A DNA stretch of 64,000 bases from a virus. Location: positions 1-64,000 of the IMG/VR virus record IMGVR_UViG_3300013131_004463. One strand, 5' to 3'. Positions 25,161 through 33,727 of the stretch are shown piece after piece. The position numbers and the translations under genes were made by a program. A model generated the notes under the pieces. That model ran no database searches and had not been told where the DNA came from. It was given only the letters and a program-made list of their open reading frames with translations. Position 1 is the first letter of the stretch. The number at the start of each line of letters is the position of its first letter.

Positions 25161-25166
25161 GTGTAA
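25161..25166 (+). promoter_or_regulatory. GTGTAA motif before the small gene at 25176
   Basis: TTTAAGTGTAAAAC, nine bases before the GTG start at 25176. It is the only copy of the virion-class motif found at a gene start within the replication block, so it may be coincidental. Confidence 0.25.
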
Positions 25167-25175
25167 AACTTTTTA

Positions 25176-25454
25176 GTGATAAACAAAAAGAAAACTTTTA
25201 AAGTACCAGATTCTCTTTTAAAACAAATTGATGAGTGCAGCTTCGGCGGATATATAATGTTTAACTTTTCGAGTAAAGGCGAGCCTCAAGTATTTACAAA
25301 ATTTGATAATCAAATAAATGCCATGGCTCTTTTATATTATGTTAATACATGGAGTCAAAGCATAGATCAACTAAATTTAGAAGCAACAACAGACCAAATA
25401 GCAAAAACTAATCAAGACGACGATAATTTTGACGAACCAGAAAATAAAGATTAA
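25176..25454 (+). CDS. Hypothetical acidic-tailed protein (92 aa)
   Basis: A small protein starting at GTG. It has a basic N-terminus (INKKKTFKVPDSLLKQI), a central beta-like region (GGYIMFNFSSKGEPQVFTKF) and an acidic C-terminus (DDDNFDEPENKD). It has no recognised domain. Its place between the nuclease and the DnaB helicase genes suggests a replication accessory protein, and the acidic tail is reminiscent of proteins that contact helicases or SSB, but that is speculation. Confidence 0.5.
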   Translation: MINKKKTFKVPDSLLKQIDECSFGGYIMFNFSSKGEPQVFTKFDNQINAMALLYYVNTWSQSIDQLNLEATTDQIAKTNQDDDNFDEPENKD

Positions 25455-25457
25455 AAC

Positions 25458-25486
25458 TTGACTTTTAATTTTTGTTCTGATATCAT
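25458..25486 (+). promoter_or_regulatory. Promoter of the DnaB operon
   Basis: TTGACT at 25458-25463, 17-base spacer, TATCAT at 25481-25486, nine bases, then ATG at 25496. The predicted leader is about three bases at most. Confidence 0.6.
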
Positions 25487-25495
25487 ATATATTGG

Positions 25496-26980
25496 ATGAT
25501 TTACTCTTTACAAGTAGAAAGACATGTATTAAGCGGTTTATTAAAACACCAAGATCTTTTTGCAGATATTGATGTTTTTTTAACAGAAAATGATTTTTAT
25601 AACGATGTTCATTCCACAATATATACTGTGTTTAAAAATATAAAACACAAAGGAGAGAATGTAGATAAAATACTGTTAGCAGAAAAGATAAAAAATCTAG
25701 GCATCTCATTTAAAGATGAGATTAATATTTTTGATTATATTGATAATTTAAGCTTCTCTCAAATCACAGAACAAGCAACGATTAATTCTTGTAAAGAATT
25801 AATTAAATTAAGAATAAGAAGAGAGATATCTCAAACAGCGGATAAACTAAAAGAATATATTAATAAAAACTCAGAAGATTCTGTAGATCAGATCATTGGC
25901 AAAATAGATCAAATATACAATAAAAAAATATCATCATATTCTGAAAATGATGTGCCAATTAATATTTTTGAAGGAGTAGAAGATCTTGTTGAGGATATTG
26001 GAAATACGCCAAAAGATGAAACAGGATTAATTACTCCATATTCAGAATTTAATAGAATGTATGGTGGTTTAAAAAATAATAATATTTATGCTATTGCAAG
26101 TAGACCTGGTCAAGGAAAATCAACTTGGCTAAACGATATTTGTTTTAAAACTTCTATTAATCCAAAAAACAAAACTAAAACCCTAATTCTTGATACAGAA
26201 ATGCAAACTATAGACATTCAATTAAGAATGGTGGCTTCTTTAACTGATGTTCCAGTTTGGTATCTTGAAACTGGAAATTGGCGCAAAAATGAAGAGATGA
26301 CAAAAAAAGTAAGAGCAGCTTGGGAAAAAGTAAAAACGTACGAATATTTTCATTACCATGTAGGAAATAAAAATATAGATCAAGTATGCTCTATTATTCG
26401 TAGATGGTATCTTTCAAAAGTTGGCCGAGGAAATCAAGCAATGATTGCCTATGATTATATTAAATTAACTGGCGAAAAGGTCGGAGCAAATTGGGCAGAG
26501 CATCAAGCTATCGGAGAAAAGATTGATAAACTCAAAAGAGTTTCAGAGGAAATACATTGCCCCATTGTTACTGCTATGCAATTAAATAGAACTGGCGAAA
26601 GTTTTAATAGAAATTCTAATAATGTAGTAGATGACAGCTCTGTGATTTCTCTTTCAGATAGACTACAATGGTTTGCTTCATTTGTAGCCATCTTTAGAAG
26701 GAAAACTTTAGATGAAGTTACGCTAGATGGTCAAGCATTTGGAACGCATAAATTAATTCCAACAAAAACTAGATTCCAAGGTAAAGACGCAGCTGGGCAT
26801 CAAGATCTTGTTAGAAGACTAGACTCTTCTGGAAAAGAAATATGGGCCCAAAATTATCTTAATTATCAAGTAACAAATTTTAATATAGAAGAACGCGGGT
26901 CTTTAAGAGATGTTGCTGAAAGCCAAAGAGAGCAATATGAACTAAATGATTCGAATAGAAATGATGGAGAGTTACTATGA
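25496..26980 (+). CDS. dnaB: Replicative DNA helicase, DnaB family
   Basis: A 494-residue protein. The N-terminal domain (YSLQVERHVLSGLLKHQDLF, FYNDVHSTIYTVF) matches the DnaB N-terminal fold. The RecA-like motor has Walker A ASRPGQGKSTWLNDI at about residue 200, TLILDTEMQTIDIQLRM (H1a with catalytic Glu) and MIAYDYIKLTGEKVG as Walker B. QAIGEKIDKLKRVSEEIHCP and VTAMQLNRTGE follow. It should unwind the replication fork and recruit the primase encoded two genes downstream. ATGA overlap links it to ThyX. Confidence 0.9.
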   Translation: MIYSLQVERHVLSGLLKHQDLFADIDVFLTENDFYNDVHSTIYTVFKNIKHKGENVDKILLAEKIKNLGISFKDEINIFDYIDNLSFSQITEQATINSCKELIKLRIRREISQTADKLKEYINKNSEDSVDQIIGKIDQIYNKKISSYSENDVPINIFEGVEDLVEDIGNTPKDETGLITPYSEFNRMYGGLKNNNIYAIASRPGQGKSTWLNDICFKTSINPKNKTKTLILDTEMQTIDIQLRMVASLTDVPVWYLETGNWRKNEEMTKKVRAAWEKVKTYEYFHYHVGNKNIDQVCSIIRRWYLSKVGRGNQAMIAYDYIKLTGEKVGANWAEHQAIGEKIDKLKRVSEEIHCPIVTAMQLNRTGESFNRNSNNVVDDSSVISLSDRLQWFASFVAIFRRKTLDEVTLDGQAFGTHKLIPTKTRFQGKDAAGHQDLVRRLDSSGKEIWAQNYLNYQVTNFNIEERGSLRDVAESQREQYELNDSNRNDGELL

Positions 26981-27633
26981 ACGTTGAATTAATATCTGTA
27001 ACAAAACCAGAAATTAAAGATATTAAAAAAGCAGAAGATTTAGTAGCTTATTGCGCTAGGGTAAGTAATCCTTCCAATCAATTAAATTTAGATACTGCGC
27101 CTAAATTATTAAAATTTTTAATAAACCATAAACATTGGTCGCCATTTGAGATGGTAGATATGTGCGTAGAGATTAAAACTAGTAGAGCTATTGCAGCTCA
27201 AATCTTAAGACACAAATCATTCTTTTTTCAAGAGTATAGTTTAAGATATAGCGCCGCCGTAGATTACGAAGATATTGAATTAAGATTACAAGGAGATAAA
27301 AATAGGCAAGTTGGAGAAAAATTATTGCCAACAGGCACAGACGCTTATGATAAAATTAATGAACTTTTGATAGAATCTTTATCCTTGTCTCAGCATTGTT
27401 ATGAAACTATGATAGAAAATGGCGTAGCAAAAGAAGTGGCGAGAATGATACTACCATTGACAACTCAAACAACAATGTACATGAAGGGGACTCTAAGAAG
27501 TTGGATCCATTATATAGAATTAAGAACAGAACAAAACACTCAGAAAGAGCACAGAGAAATTGCTGAAAAATGTAAAAAAATATTTGTTAAAGAATTTCCA
27601 ATAATTAGCGAGGCTTTAGAATGGAACAAATAA
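26977..27633 (+). CDS. thyX: Flavin-dependent thymidylate synthase
   Basis: A 218-residue protein with the ThyX signature RHKSFFFQEYSLRY at about residues 74-87 (RH-x-x-S-x6-S-x-R type). Also seen are CARVSNPSNQ near residue 28, HKHWSPFEMVDMCVEI, and a C-terminal TLRSWIHYIELRTEQNTQKE with the substrate-binding Arg. It makes dTMP from dUMP with FAD and methylene-tetrahydrofolate, helpful to an AT-rich phage. Length fits the family. The primase gene starts 13 bases before its stop. Confidence 0.92.
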   Translation: MNVELISVTKPEIKDIKKAEDLVAYCARVSNPSNQLNLDTAPKLLKFLINHKHWSPFEMVDMCVEIKTSRAIAAQILRHKSFFFQEYSLRYSAAVDYEDIELRLQGDKNRQVGEKLLPTGTDAYDKINELLIESLSLSQHCYETMIENGVAKEVARMILPLTTQTTMYMKGTLRSWIHYIELRTEQNTQKEHREIAEKCKKIFVKEFPIISEALEWNK

Positions 27634-28526
27634 GCATTTACGAGATCCTAACAGAACTAGGATATCAATTAAAAGATTATGGTAAAGAGTTTAGAACAAA
27701 ACCTCTTTATAGAGATAGCGATAACGATACTGTATTAAGAATATACAAAGATACAGGAAAATGGTTTGACTTTAAACAAAATATTAGTGGAGATATAAAT
27801 TCATTAGTAAGATTAACTTTAAAAATTGATGATCCAGATAAAGCTCAAGAATGGTTAAAAAATAAAAATTTTACTACAAACTATAGCATAGAATATACAA
27901 AACCAATTCTTAAATCAACAAAGAAATTTGATATTAATTTATTAGAGAATCTTGAGTATAATCATTCATATTGGAATAAAAGATCTATCACTAACGATAC
28001 CTTAATTCAATTTAAAGGTGGAGTTGGAAAAGCTGGTAAAATGAAAAATAGATATGTTTTTCCAATTTTTGATATAAGAAATGATATAATCGGTTTTTCT
28101 GGTAGAGATATTACTAATTTATCTAAAATAAAATGGAAACATCTTGGAGAAAAAAATGATTTTTTATATCCTTTATTTTTAAATTCAAACATTATAGAAG
28201 AACAAAAAGAAATCATTCTTGTAGAAAGCATTGGGGATATGCTTAGCCTTTGGCAAAATAATATCAAAAATGTATTAGTTATTTTTGGCACAAATCTTAG
28301 TCTTTCAGTTTTAAATTATTGTTTAAAAACAGACATGAAGAAAATATATATAAGTTTAAATAATGATTCTGAAAAAAATAAAGCTGGAAATATTGCTGCA
28401 GAAAAAACCTACTTTAGATTAAAAAGATACTTTGACGACAAACAACTTAAAATAGCATTACCAATAAAAAAAGATTTTGGTGAAATGACCTCTGAGGAAA
28501 TATTACAATGGAAAAAGAGTCTTTAA
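27621..28526 (+). CDS. DNA primase, DnaG-like with TOPRIM domain
   Basis: A 301-residue protein. The N-terminal part (LTELGYQLKDYGKEFRTKPL, TGKWFDFKQNISGDINSLV) looks like the catalytic-domain entry of phage primases but lacks a clear Cys4 zinc finger. The TOPRIM region has EIILVESIGDMLSLWQNN, with the conserved Glu, then VIFGTNLS and YISLNNDSEKNKAGNIAA as the Asp-rich second half. YVFPIFDIRNDIIGFSGRDI precedes it, as in DnaG. It is short for DnaG and has no obvious C-terminal helicase-binding domain. It overlaps both neighbours. Confidence 0.75.
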   Translation: MEQISIYEILTELGYQLKDYGKEFRTKPLYRDSDNDTVLRIYKDTGKWFDFKQNISGDINSLVRLTLKIDDPDKAQEWLKNKNFTTNYSIEYTKPILKSTKKFDINLLENLEYNHSYWNKRSITNDTLIQFKGGVGKAGKMKNRYVFPIFDIRNDIIGFSGRDITNLSKIKWKHLGEKNDFLYPLFLNSNIIEEQKEIILVESIGDMLSLWQNNIKNVLVIFGTNLSLSVLNYCLKTDMKKIYISLNNDSEKNKAGNIAAEKTYFRLKRYFDDKQLKIALPIKKDFGEMTSEEILQWKKSL

Positions 28527-29482
28527 AAATATTATCTGCTTCGAGAATTAAAACTCTTGAAACTTGTTCTTGGGTTTATTGGAATAATTATCATATTAAA
28601 GTTCCCCAAACCCAAAACGATGGTAGTTTGAGAGGTACGATTTGCCACACAATTTTTGAGCTTCTTTTAAGTCCAAAGCATAAAAATCATTATAATAAAA
28701 TACTAAAAGCAAATTCTATTACTGGAAGTAAAGCTGTAACTAAATTAGTTAAAAAATTAAAATCAAAAGTAAAACTTGATGAGTCAAATTTTGAAATATT
28801 AGACCAAATGATTATGGTTGGATTAAAGCATGATTTTTTTGGAGAAAAAGATGGAAAGATTGTGTCTCCAGAATATGCTTTTGAGATTAAAAATGATAGA
28901 CCCAAATATCATATTAAGGGGTTTATTGATAAGCCTATAAAATCAAAAAATAAAATGGTTATAATTGACTACAAAAGCTCTAAAGCTAAATTTAGGGGAG
29001 ATGACCTAGAAGCCAATATTCAAGCTATGATGTATAGTTTAGCAAGTAAGAAATTATGGCCAAAATTAAAACCTATTATAAGATTTCTATTTCTTAGGTT
29101 TCCCAAACAACCAATACAAGAGCTAGAGTTTACAGAGGACCAAATAAAAGGATTTGAGCATTATTTAGAGCATATAAATGATTATATTAATAAATTTGAC
29201 GAAAGTTCAGCAAAAGCGAACTTCGCCATAGATAATGATAAGAGCAAATGGATGTGTGGTATTGGTAATTGGAAGTGTCCATATAAAGACCCTTATGATT
29301 ATTATGTTAAATTAAATAATAAAAACGAAATAGTAGAATCTAATTTTGATGGTAATTTTAAAAATATAGAGGGATTTACAATAGAGAAAAGAAAATATGA
29401 AGGATGTCCTAGATTTAATACTCAAACACCCAAAATGAAAGATGAATTTCTTGATCCAGATAAAGATGAGTTTTTAGATTGA
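28508..29482 (+). CDS. RecB/Cas4-like PD-(D/E)XK nuclease with possible Fe-S cluster
   Basis: A 324-residue protein. SASRIKTLETCSWVYWNNY at the N-terminus is typical of RecB-type nucleases, with LRGTICHTIFE carrying the metal-binding His. FIDKPIKSKNKMVIIDYKSSK holds the Asp and the D-x-K core. One Cys near residue 20 and three more at the C-terminus (MCGIGNWKCPYK and YEGCPRF) match the four-Cys iron-sulphur arrangement of AddB/Cas4 nucleases. It may process DNA ends in recombination or replication. The C-terminus ends with a duplicated DEFLDPDK-like acidic stretch. Confidence 0.75.
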   Translation: MEKESLKILSASRIKTLETCSWVYWNNYHIKVPQTQNDGSLRGTICHTIFELLLSPKHKNHYNKILKANSITGSKAVTKLVKKLKSKVKLDESNFEILDQMIMVGLKHDFFGEKDGKIVSPEYAFEIKNDRPKYHIKGFIDKPIKSKNKMVIIDYKSSKAKFRGDDLEANIQAMMYSLASKKLWPKLKPIIRFLFLRFPKQPIQELEFTEDQIKGFEHYLEHINDYINKFDESSAKANFAIDNDKSKWMCGIGNWKCPYKDPYDYYVKLNNKNEIVESNFDGNFKNIEGFTIEKRKYEGCPRFNTQTPKMKDEFLDPDKDEFLD

Positions 29483-29507
29483 AATTAAACTAAATCTATA
29501 ATATACT
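29479..29507 (+). promoter_or_regulatory. Promoter of the DNA polymerase operon
   Basis: TTGAAA at 29479-29484, 17-base spacer, TATACT at 29502-29507, seven bases, then ATG at 29515. The -35 overlaps the stop of the nuclease gene. Confidence 0.6.
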
Positions 29508-29514
29508 AAATAAA

Positions 29515-30261
29515 ATGATACCATTGTTTAAATCTCATTATTCATTAGGAAGATCTATATTAACTTTAGAGGACAAAAATGAATCTGATGATTATCCAGA
29601 TTCTATTATTCAAATAGCAAAAGAGCATAAATTAAAAGAAATATCTATTGTAGAAGATAATATGTCTTCTTTTTTAGAGGCGTATACTAATACAAAAAAT
29701 AATAATATTAAATTAAATTATGGATTAAGAATTTCTATTACCGAATCAATAAGCGAAAAGAGCGAAGAATCAATACAAAAAACATCAAAAATAATACTAT
29801 TTTTTAAGAACAAAAATGGCTATGAAAAGTTAACTAAACTATTTAGTATTGCTGCAAAATCTGGTTTTTATTATGGCCCTAGACTTGATTACAAAATTTT
29901 AAAAGAGAATTGGAATGAAGATTTAATTTTAGCTATACCATTTTATGATTCATTTATATTCAATAATACTTTAAAAAATATGATTTGTATACCTCAATTT
30001 GAATTCACAAAACCGATTATGTTTATTGAAGAGAATGATTTGCCGTTCAATGATATTATTAAAAATAAAGTAAAAAAATATGCAGAAGAAAACTCTCTAG
30101 AAGTTTATAAAGTCAAAAGCATATACTACAACAAAAAGAAAGACTTTAAATCTTATTTAACATTTAGATGCATTAATAATAGAAGCATATTAAACAAACC
30201 AGAATTAGAACATATGTCTAGCAATGATTTTTCTTTTGAGAGCTATATGAGGACAAAATAA
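29515..30261 (+). CDS. DNA polymerase III alpha, separate PHP-domain subunit
   Basis: A 248-residue protein that aligns in outline with the N-terminal PHP domain of bacterial DNA polymerase III alpha: LFKSHYSLGRSIL in place of HVHSDYSLLDG, then IIQIAKEHKLKEISIVEDN, LNYGLRISI, KIILFFKNKNGYEKLTKLFS and FYYGPRLDYKILKEN. Metal-binding His and Asp residues are mostly lost (only one His in the first motif), so nuclease or phosphatase activity is unlikely and a structural role is expected. The polymerase part is encoded separately from 31097. The combined length of 1113 residues is close to a complete alpha subunit (about 1160). Confidence 0.75.
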   Translation: MIPLFKSHYSLGRSILTLEDKNESDDYPDSIIQIAKEHKLKEISIVEDNMSSFLEAYTNTKNNNIKLNYGLRISITESISEKSEESIQKTSKIILFFKNKNGYEKLTKLFSIAAKSGFYYGPRLDYKILKENWNEDLILAIPFYDSFIFNNTLKNMICIPQFEFTKPIMFIEENDLPFNDIIKNKVKKYAEENSLEVYKVKSIYYNKKKDFKSYLTFRCINNRSILNKPELEHMSSNDFSFESYMRTK

Positions 30262-30899
30262 TGGACGAACACTTATTAAGATATGATAAGAAAAAGACTT
30301 TAGTTTTTGTTGATTGCGAGACTTTTAACTTATGTTTAAATTTTTGCCATAATTTACCGTGGCAAATAGCAATGATTAAAGTAATAGGAGATAAAAAAGT
30401 TGATGAGAAGAATTTTTATCTTAAATGGCAAACAGATTTAAAAATTAGTCAAGACGCAGCAAGAATAACAAGATATGATCATAAAAAAGTTCAAAAAGAA
30501 GGTCACGACCCAAAAGAAATATTCCCTACTATAAAAGATTGGCTAGATCATGCTGATTATATTATTGGACATAACACACTAGGCTTTGATATTTATCTAA
30601 TAAAAGAGTATTATAAATTCATGGGTTTAAAATCTAATCACCTAGTATCTAAATTTATTGATACAAATGCAATAGCAAGAGGTATTAAATATGGAACTCC
30701 TTTTAATAAAAGTGATAATTTAATTGAATACCAATACAAAATATATCACACAAAAAAGAAAAATGTAAAAAGCTCTTTAACTTTTTTAGGTAAAGAGAAT
30801 GGCATAGATCATGATTATGAGAAACTGCATGACGCTATTAATGATCTTGACTTAAATTTAAAAGTATGGAATAAATTGAAGTGGCAAATAGAGGTATGA
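30261..30899 (+). CDS. DnaQ-like 3'-5' exonuclease (DEDDh)
   Basis: A 212-residue proofreading-type exonuclease. Exo I is LVFVDCETFNLC (Asp and Glu), Exo II is YIIGHNTLGFDIYLI, and Exo III is KLHDAINDLDLNL, which gives the HxAxxD of the DEDDh class. The gene lies between the PHP and polymerase genes, as if inserted into a polymerase operon, and would supply proofreading. Start and previous stop overlap as TAATG. Confidence 0.85.
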   Translation: MDEHLLRYDKKKTLVFVDCETFNLCLNFCHNLPWQIAMIKVIGDKKVDEKNFYLKWQTDLKISQDAARITRYDHKKVQKEGHDPKEIFPTIKDWLDHADYIIGHNTLGFDIYLIKEYYKFMGLKSNHLVSKFIDTNAIARGIKYGTPFNKSDNLIEYQYKIYHTKKKNVKSSLTFLGKENGIDHDYEKLHDAINDLDLNLKVWNKLKWQIEV

Positions 30900-30900
30900 T

Positions 30901-31116
30901 ATGGCTTCGCTAGATGATATATATGATATGATTCAAAAATTAGATGATTCTAATATTGAATATCTTCTTATTACTATTCAAAAAGGCAAGAAGAATGGCA
31001 AAGCAGATGTCTTTTATTCTTTAAAAGATAAAAATTCAATGAAAATATTAACTCAAGGATTAAAAGAATTTACAAAAGAAGTAGATAGGGCAGACGATGA
31101 AGGCAAATTTGATTAA
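30901..31116 (+). CDS. Hypothetical protein (71 aa) in the polymerase operon
   Basis: A small, mostly helical acidic protein (SLDDIYDMIQKLDDSNIEYL, KSDMK-like basic centre, KEVDRADDEGKFD end). It has no family I recognise. It overlaps the start of the polymerase gene by 20 bases, indicating coupled translation. It might be a clamp- or polymerase-binding accessory factor; only position supports this. Confidence 0.55.
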   Translation: MASLDDIYDMIQKLDDSNIEYLLITIQKGKKNGKADVFYSLKDKNSMKILTQGLKEFTKEVDRADDEGKFD

Positions 31117-33694
31117 TTATTCAGAAGACAAATCTTTCTTTTCTAAGTTCGAAGATATAGACTTAGGACTTCACGGTGTAAGATTGCCAGAATTTAATAT
31201 TGATAGTTCAGCAAAAAGACATTTAAATTTAAGCGAAGATGTATCAAATTATGAGTTTTTAAGAGCTTTATCTTTAAATGGATTTAAAGAACTAAAAATA
31301 GATAAGAATCAACCAGAATATAAAAAATATACAGATCGAGCAAAGCACGAACTAGAAACTTTAAAAGAGTTAGGGTTTATAGATTATATATTATTGGTTT
31401 GGGATGTTATTAATTTCTGCAAAACCAACAATATCCCAGTTGGGCTAGGTAGAGGTTCTGCGGCCGGATCATTAATATTTTATTTAATTGGAGTCACAAG
31501 AATAGACCCAGTTAAATATAACCTTTATTTTGAAAGATTTATATCTAAGATTAGAGCTAAAAAGCAAGTTATTAATAAGATAACATATTTGGATGGTAGT
31601 TTAATGTGCGACGTAGATCTTGATATATGTTATTATAATAGACATAAAGTTCTTGAATATCTTGAAAATAAATTTAAAGGCAAAACTAGCAAAATATTAA
31701 CTTTAAATACTCTTAGCGGAAAACTTCTTATAAAAGAATGCGGTAAAATTGTTGCAGAAAAATCAGAAGAAGAAATGACAACAATCTCATCATTAATCCC
31801 TAAGATATTTGGTCAAGTAAAAGATATTACATCTGCATATGAAGAAATACCCAAATTTAAAGAATGGTGCGATGATAATAAAGAAGCGTATGAAATTGCT
31901 TTAAAGTTAAGAGATTTAATTAAAAATAAGGGAGTTCATCCTTCTGGAGTATTGTTGTCTTATGATGACCTAGAAAAAGTTTGCCCAACAGAACTCTCTT
32001 CAGATAAAGAGGCAGTCTCCAGCTTTGATATGAATTGGGTCTCTTTATTTAATATTAAATTAGATATCTTAGGCTTAAGAAGCGTTTCTGTTGTTGATGA
32101 TGTATGTAAAAGAATAAATATAAAAATATCAGATATTGATCTTAATGATCCATCTATATATAGAGCCTTACAAGATTTAAGAAGTCCTCATGGTTTATTT
32201 CAGATAGAAGCAGATACAAATTTTAAAGTCTGCCAAAAAGTAAAGCCTAAAAATTTAGAAGAGTTAAGCGGGGTATTAGCTCTTGCAAGACCTGGCGCTT
32301 TACAGTTTGTTGATAAATATGCAGCACATACAAATCTTCAACAATCAGAAAGTATACATCCATTCTTCGATGATATTCTAAAACAAACTGGCGGTGTAGC
32401 GCTTTATCAAGAGCAGCTTATGCAAATGGCAAACAAGATTGGTTTTACTTTGGATGAAGCAGAAATTTTAAGAAGGATTGTAGGCAAAAAGAAGACTGAT
32501 GAAATTAAAACTTGGCAGAAAAAAATTGAAACAAAAGTAAAAGAAAATAGATTGCCAAAAGAAGTCGGAGATATCCTATGGAAAATTTTAGAAGATTCAG
32601 CAAATTATTCTTTCAACAAATCTCATTCGCTTGCCTATGCAGCTTTAGCGGCAGTTACAATTTATCTTAAGTTTAATTATCCACAAGAATTTTTCTTATC
32701 CTTATTAAAAATGAGCAGGAACGAACCAGATCCTATAGGTGAAATATCTAAAATACAGAAAGAAATGCAAGCATTTGCAATTGAACTATTACCTCCGCAC
32801 ATTATTAAATCAGAAATGGATTTTTCGCTAGAAAATAGAGATGTAAGATTTGGCTTGCTTTCAATTAAAGGTATTAGCGATAAATCAATAGAAAAATTAA
32901 ATAGTTTTAGAAATAAATATTCTAACAAATTTGAAATATTTCAAGCCGCAGAAGAAGCAGATCTTAATATTGGAGTATTATCTGCCTTAATTCAAGCTGG
33001 CGCGCTAAGCGGATTTAGTCAATCAAGAAGTAAAATAGTATTAGAAGCTCAACTATGGAACATCTTAACCACGAAAGAAAAGAAGTACTGCATTTCATTC
33101 GCTGATCAATTTGATTATGACTTGATTAAAATCATTAAACATTTAAATAAATTTACTGATGAAAAAAATCACGCTATTATTAAAGACAATAGACTTAAAA
33201 CAATTAAAAATAAATACGAACCTTATCTCCAAATATATAATCAAAACAATAAAAGCGAAAGCTTTGCTAACTGGTATTATGAGAAAAAGCTGTTAGGTTA
33301 TACTTACGATAAAACTTTAAAAGATATATTTAATGAAAAAAGACAAGACTTAATATATATTAATAATATATATAACTATCCAATTAATTCTAAGACTATC
33401 TTTGTTGGACAAGTAGAAGAAATATTTTCTGGGGTATCAAAAAGTGAAAAGAAAACTAGATATGTAAGATTAAAAATATCAGACGAAACAGGAACGATAA
33501 ATTGTTTATTATTTAATGATAATATAGAAAACAATAAATTACTTAATAACTCCAAAAACTTTGAAGAAGGCAATATTGTTATTGTTAAAGGCATGATAAA
33601 GCAAGATTGCTTATTTGCTGATTTAGCCGCAATACAAGATCATCAAATTTATATGAAATTAAATGATTTAAAAAAGATAGATAAAAATAATTGA
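31097..33694 (+). CDS. dnaE: DNA polymerase III alpha, polymerase core without PHP domain
   Basis: An 865-residue C-family polymerase. It has VGLGRGSAAGSLIFYLIGVT at about residues 114-133 and RIDPVKYNLYFERFI. The catalytic Asp pair is in CDVDLD near residue 171 and the third Asp in NIKLDILGLRS near residue 320. GGVALYQEQLMQMANKIGFT and FNKSHSLAYAALAA belong to the thumb and fingers. A helix-hairpin-helix region (VRFGLLSIKGISDKSIEKL) and a C-terminal OB fold (IFVGQVEEIFSGVSK) follow. The PHP domain is absent from this chain and is encoded at 29515. A short insertion (KKQVINKITYLDGSL) precedes the catalytic Asp residues. Confidence 0.92.
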   Translation: MKANLINYSEDKSFFSKFEDIDLGLHGVRLPEFNIDSSAKRHLNLSEDVSNYEFLRALSLNGFKELKIDKNQPEYKKYTDRAKHELETLKELGFIDYILLVWDVINFCKTNNIPVGLGRGSAAGSLIFYLIGVTRIDPVKYNLYFERFISKIRAKKQVINKITYLDGSLMCDVDLDICYYNRHKVLEYLENKFKGKTSKILTLNTLSGKLLIKECGKIVAEKSEEEMTTISSLIPKIFGQVKDITSAYEEIPKFKEWCDDNKEAYEIALKLRDLIKNKGVHPSGVLLSYDDLEKVCPTELSSDKEAVSSFDMNWVSLFNIKLDILGLRSVSVVDDVCKRINIKISDIDLNDPSIYRALQDLRSPHGLFQIEADTNFKVCQKVKPKNLEELSGVLALARPGALQFVDKYAAHTNLQQSESIHPFFDDILKQTGGVALYQEQLMQMANKIGFTLDEAEILRRIVGKKKTDEIKTWQKKIETKVKENRLPKEVGDILWKILEDSANYSFNKSHSLAYAALAAVTIYLKFNYPQEFFLSLLKMSRNEPDPIGEISKIQKEMQAFAIELLPPHIIKSEMDFSLENRDVRFGLLSIKGISDKSIEKLNSFRNKYSNKFEIFQAAEEADLNIGVLSALIQAGALSGFSQSRSKIVLEAQLWNILTTKEKKYCISFADQFDYDLIKIIKHLNKFTDEKNHAIIKDNRLKTIKNKYEPYLQIYNQNNKSESFANWYYEKKLLGYTYDKTLKDIFNEKRQDLIYINNIYNYPINSKTIFVGQVEEIFSGVSKSEKKTRYVRLKISDETGTINCLLFNDNIENNKLLNNSKNFEEGNIVIVKGMIKQDCLFADLAAIQDHQIYMKLNDLKKIDKNN

Positions 33695-33719
33695 CATTTA
33701 CATATATAAATAGTAACAT
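33691..33719 (+). promoter_or_regulatory. Promoter of the SSB-like gene
   Basis: Perfect TTGACA at 33691-33696, 17-base spacer, TAACAT at 33714-33719, eight bases, then ATG at 33728. The -35 starts three bases before the end of the polymerase gene. Confidence 0.55.
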
Positions 33720-33727
33720 AAATTAAT

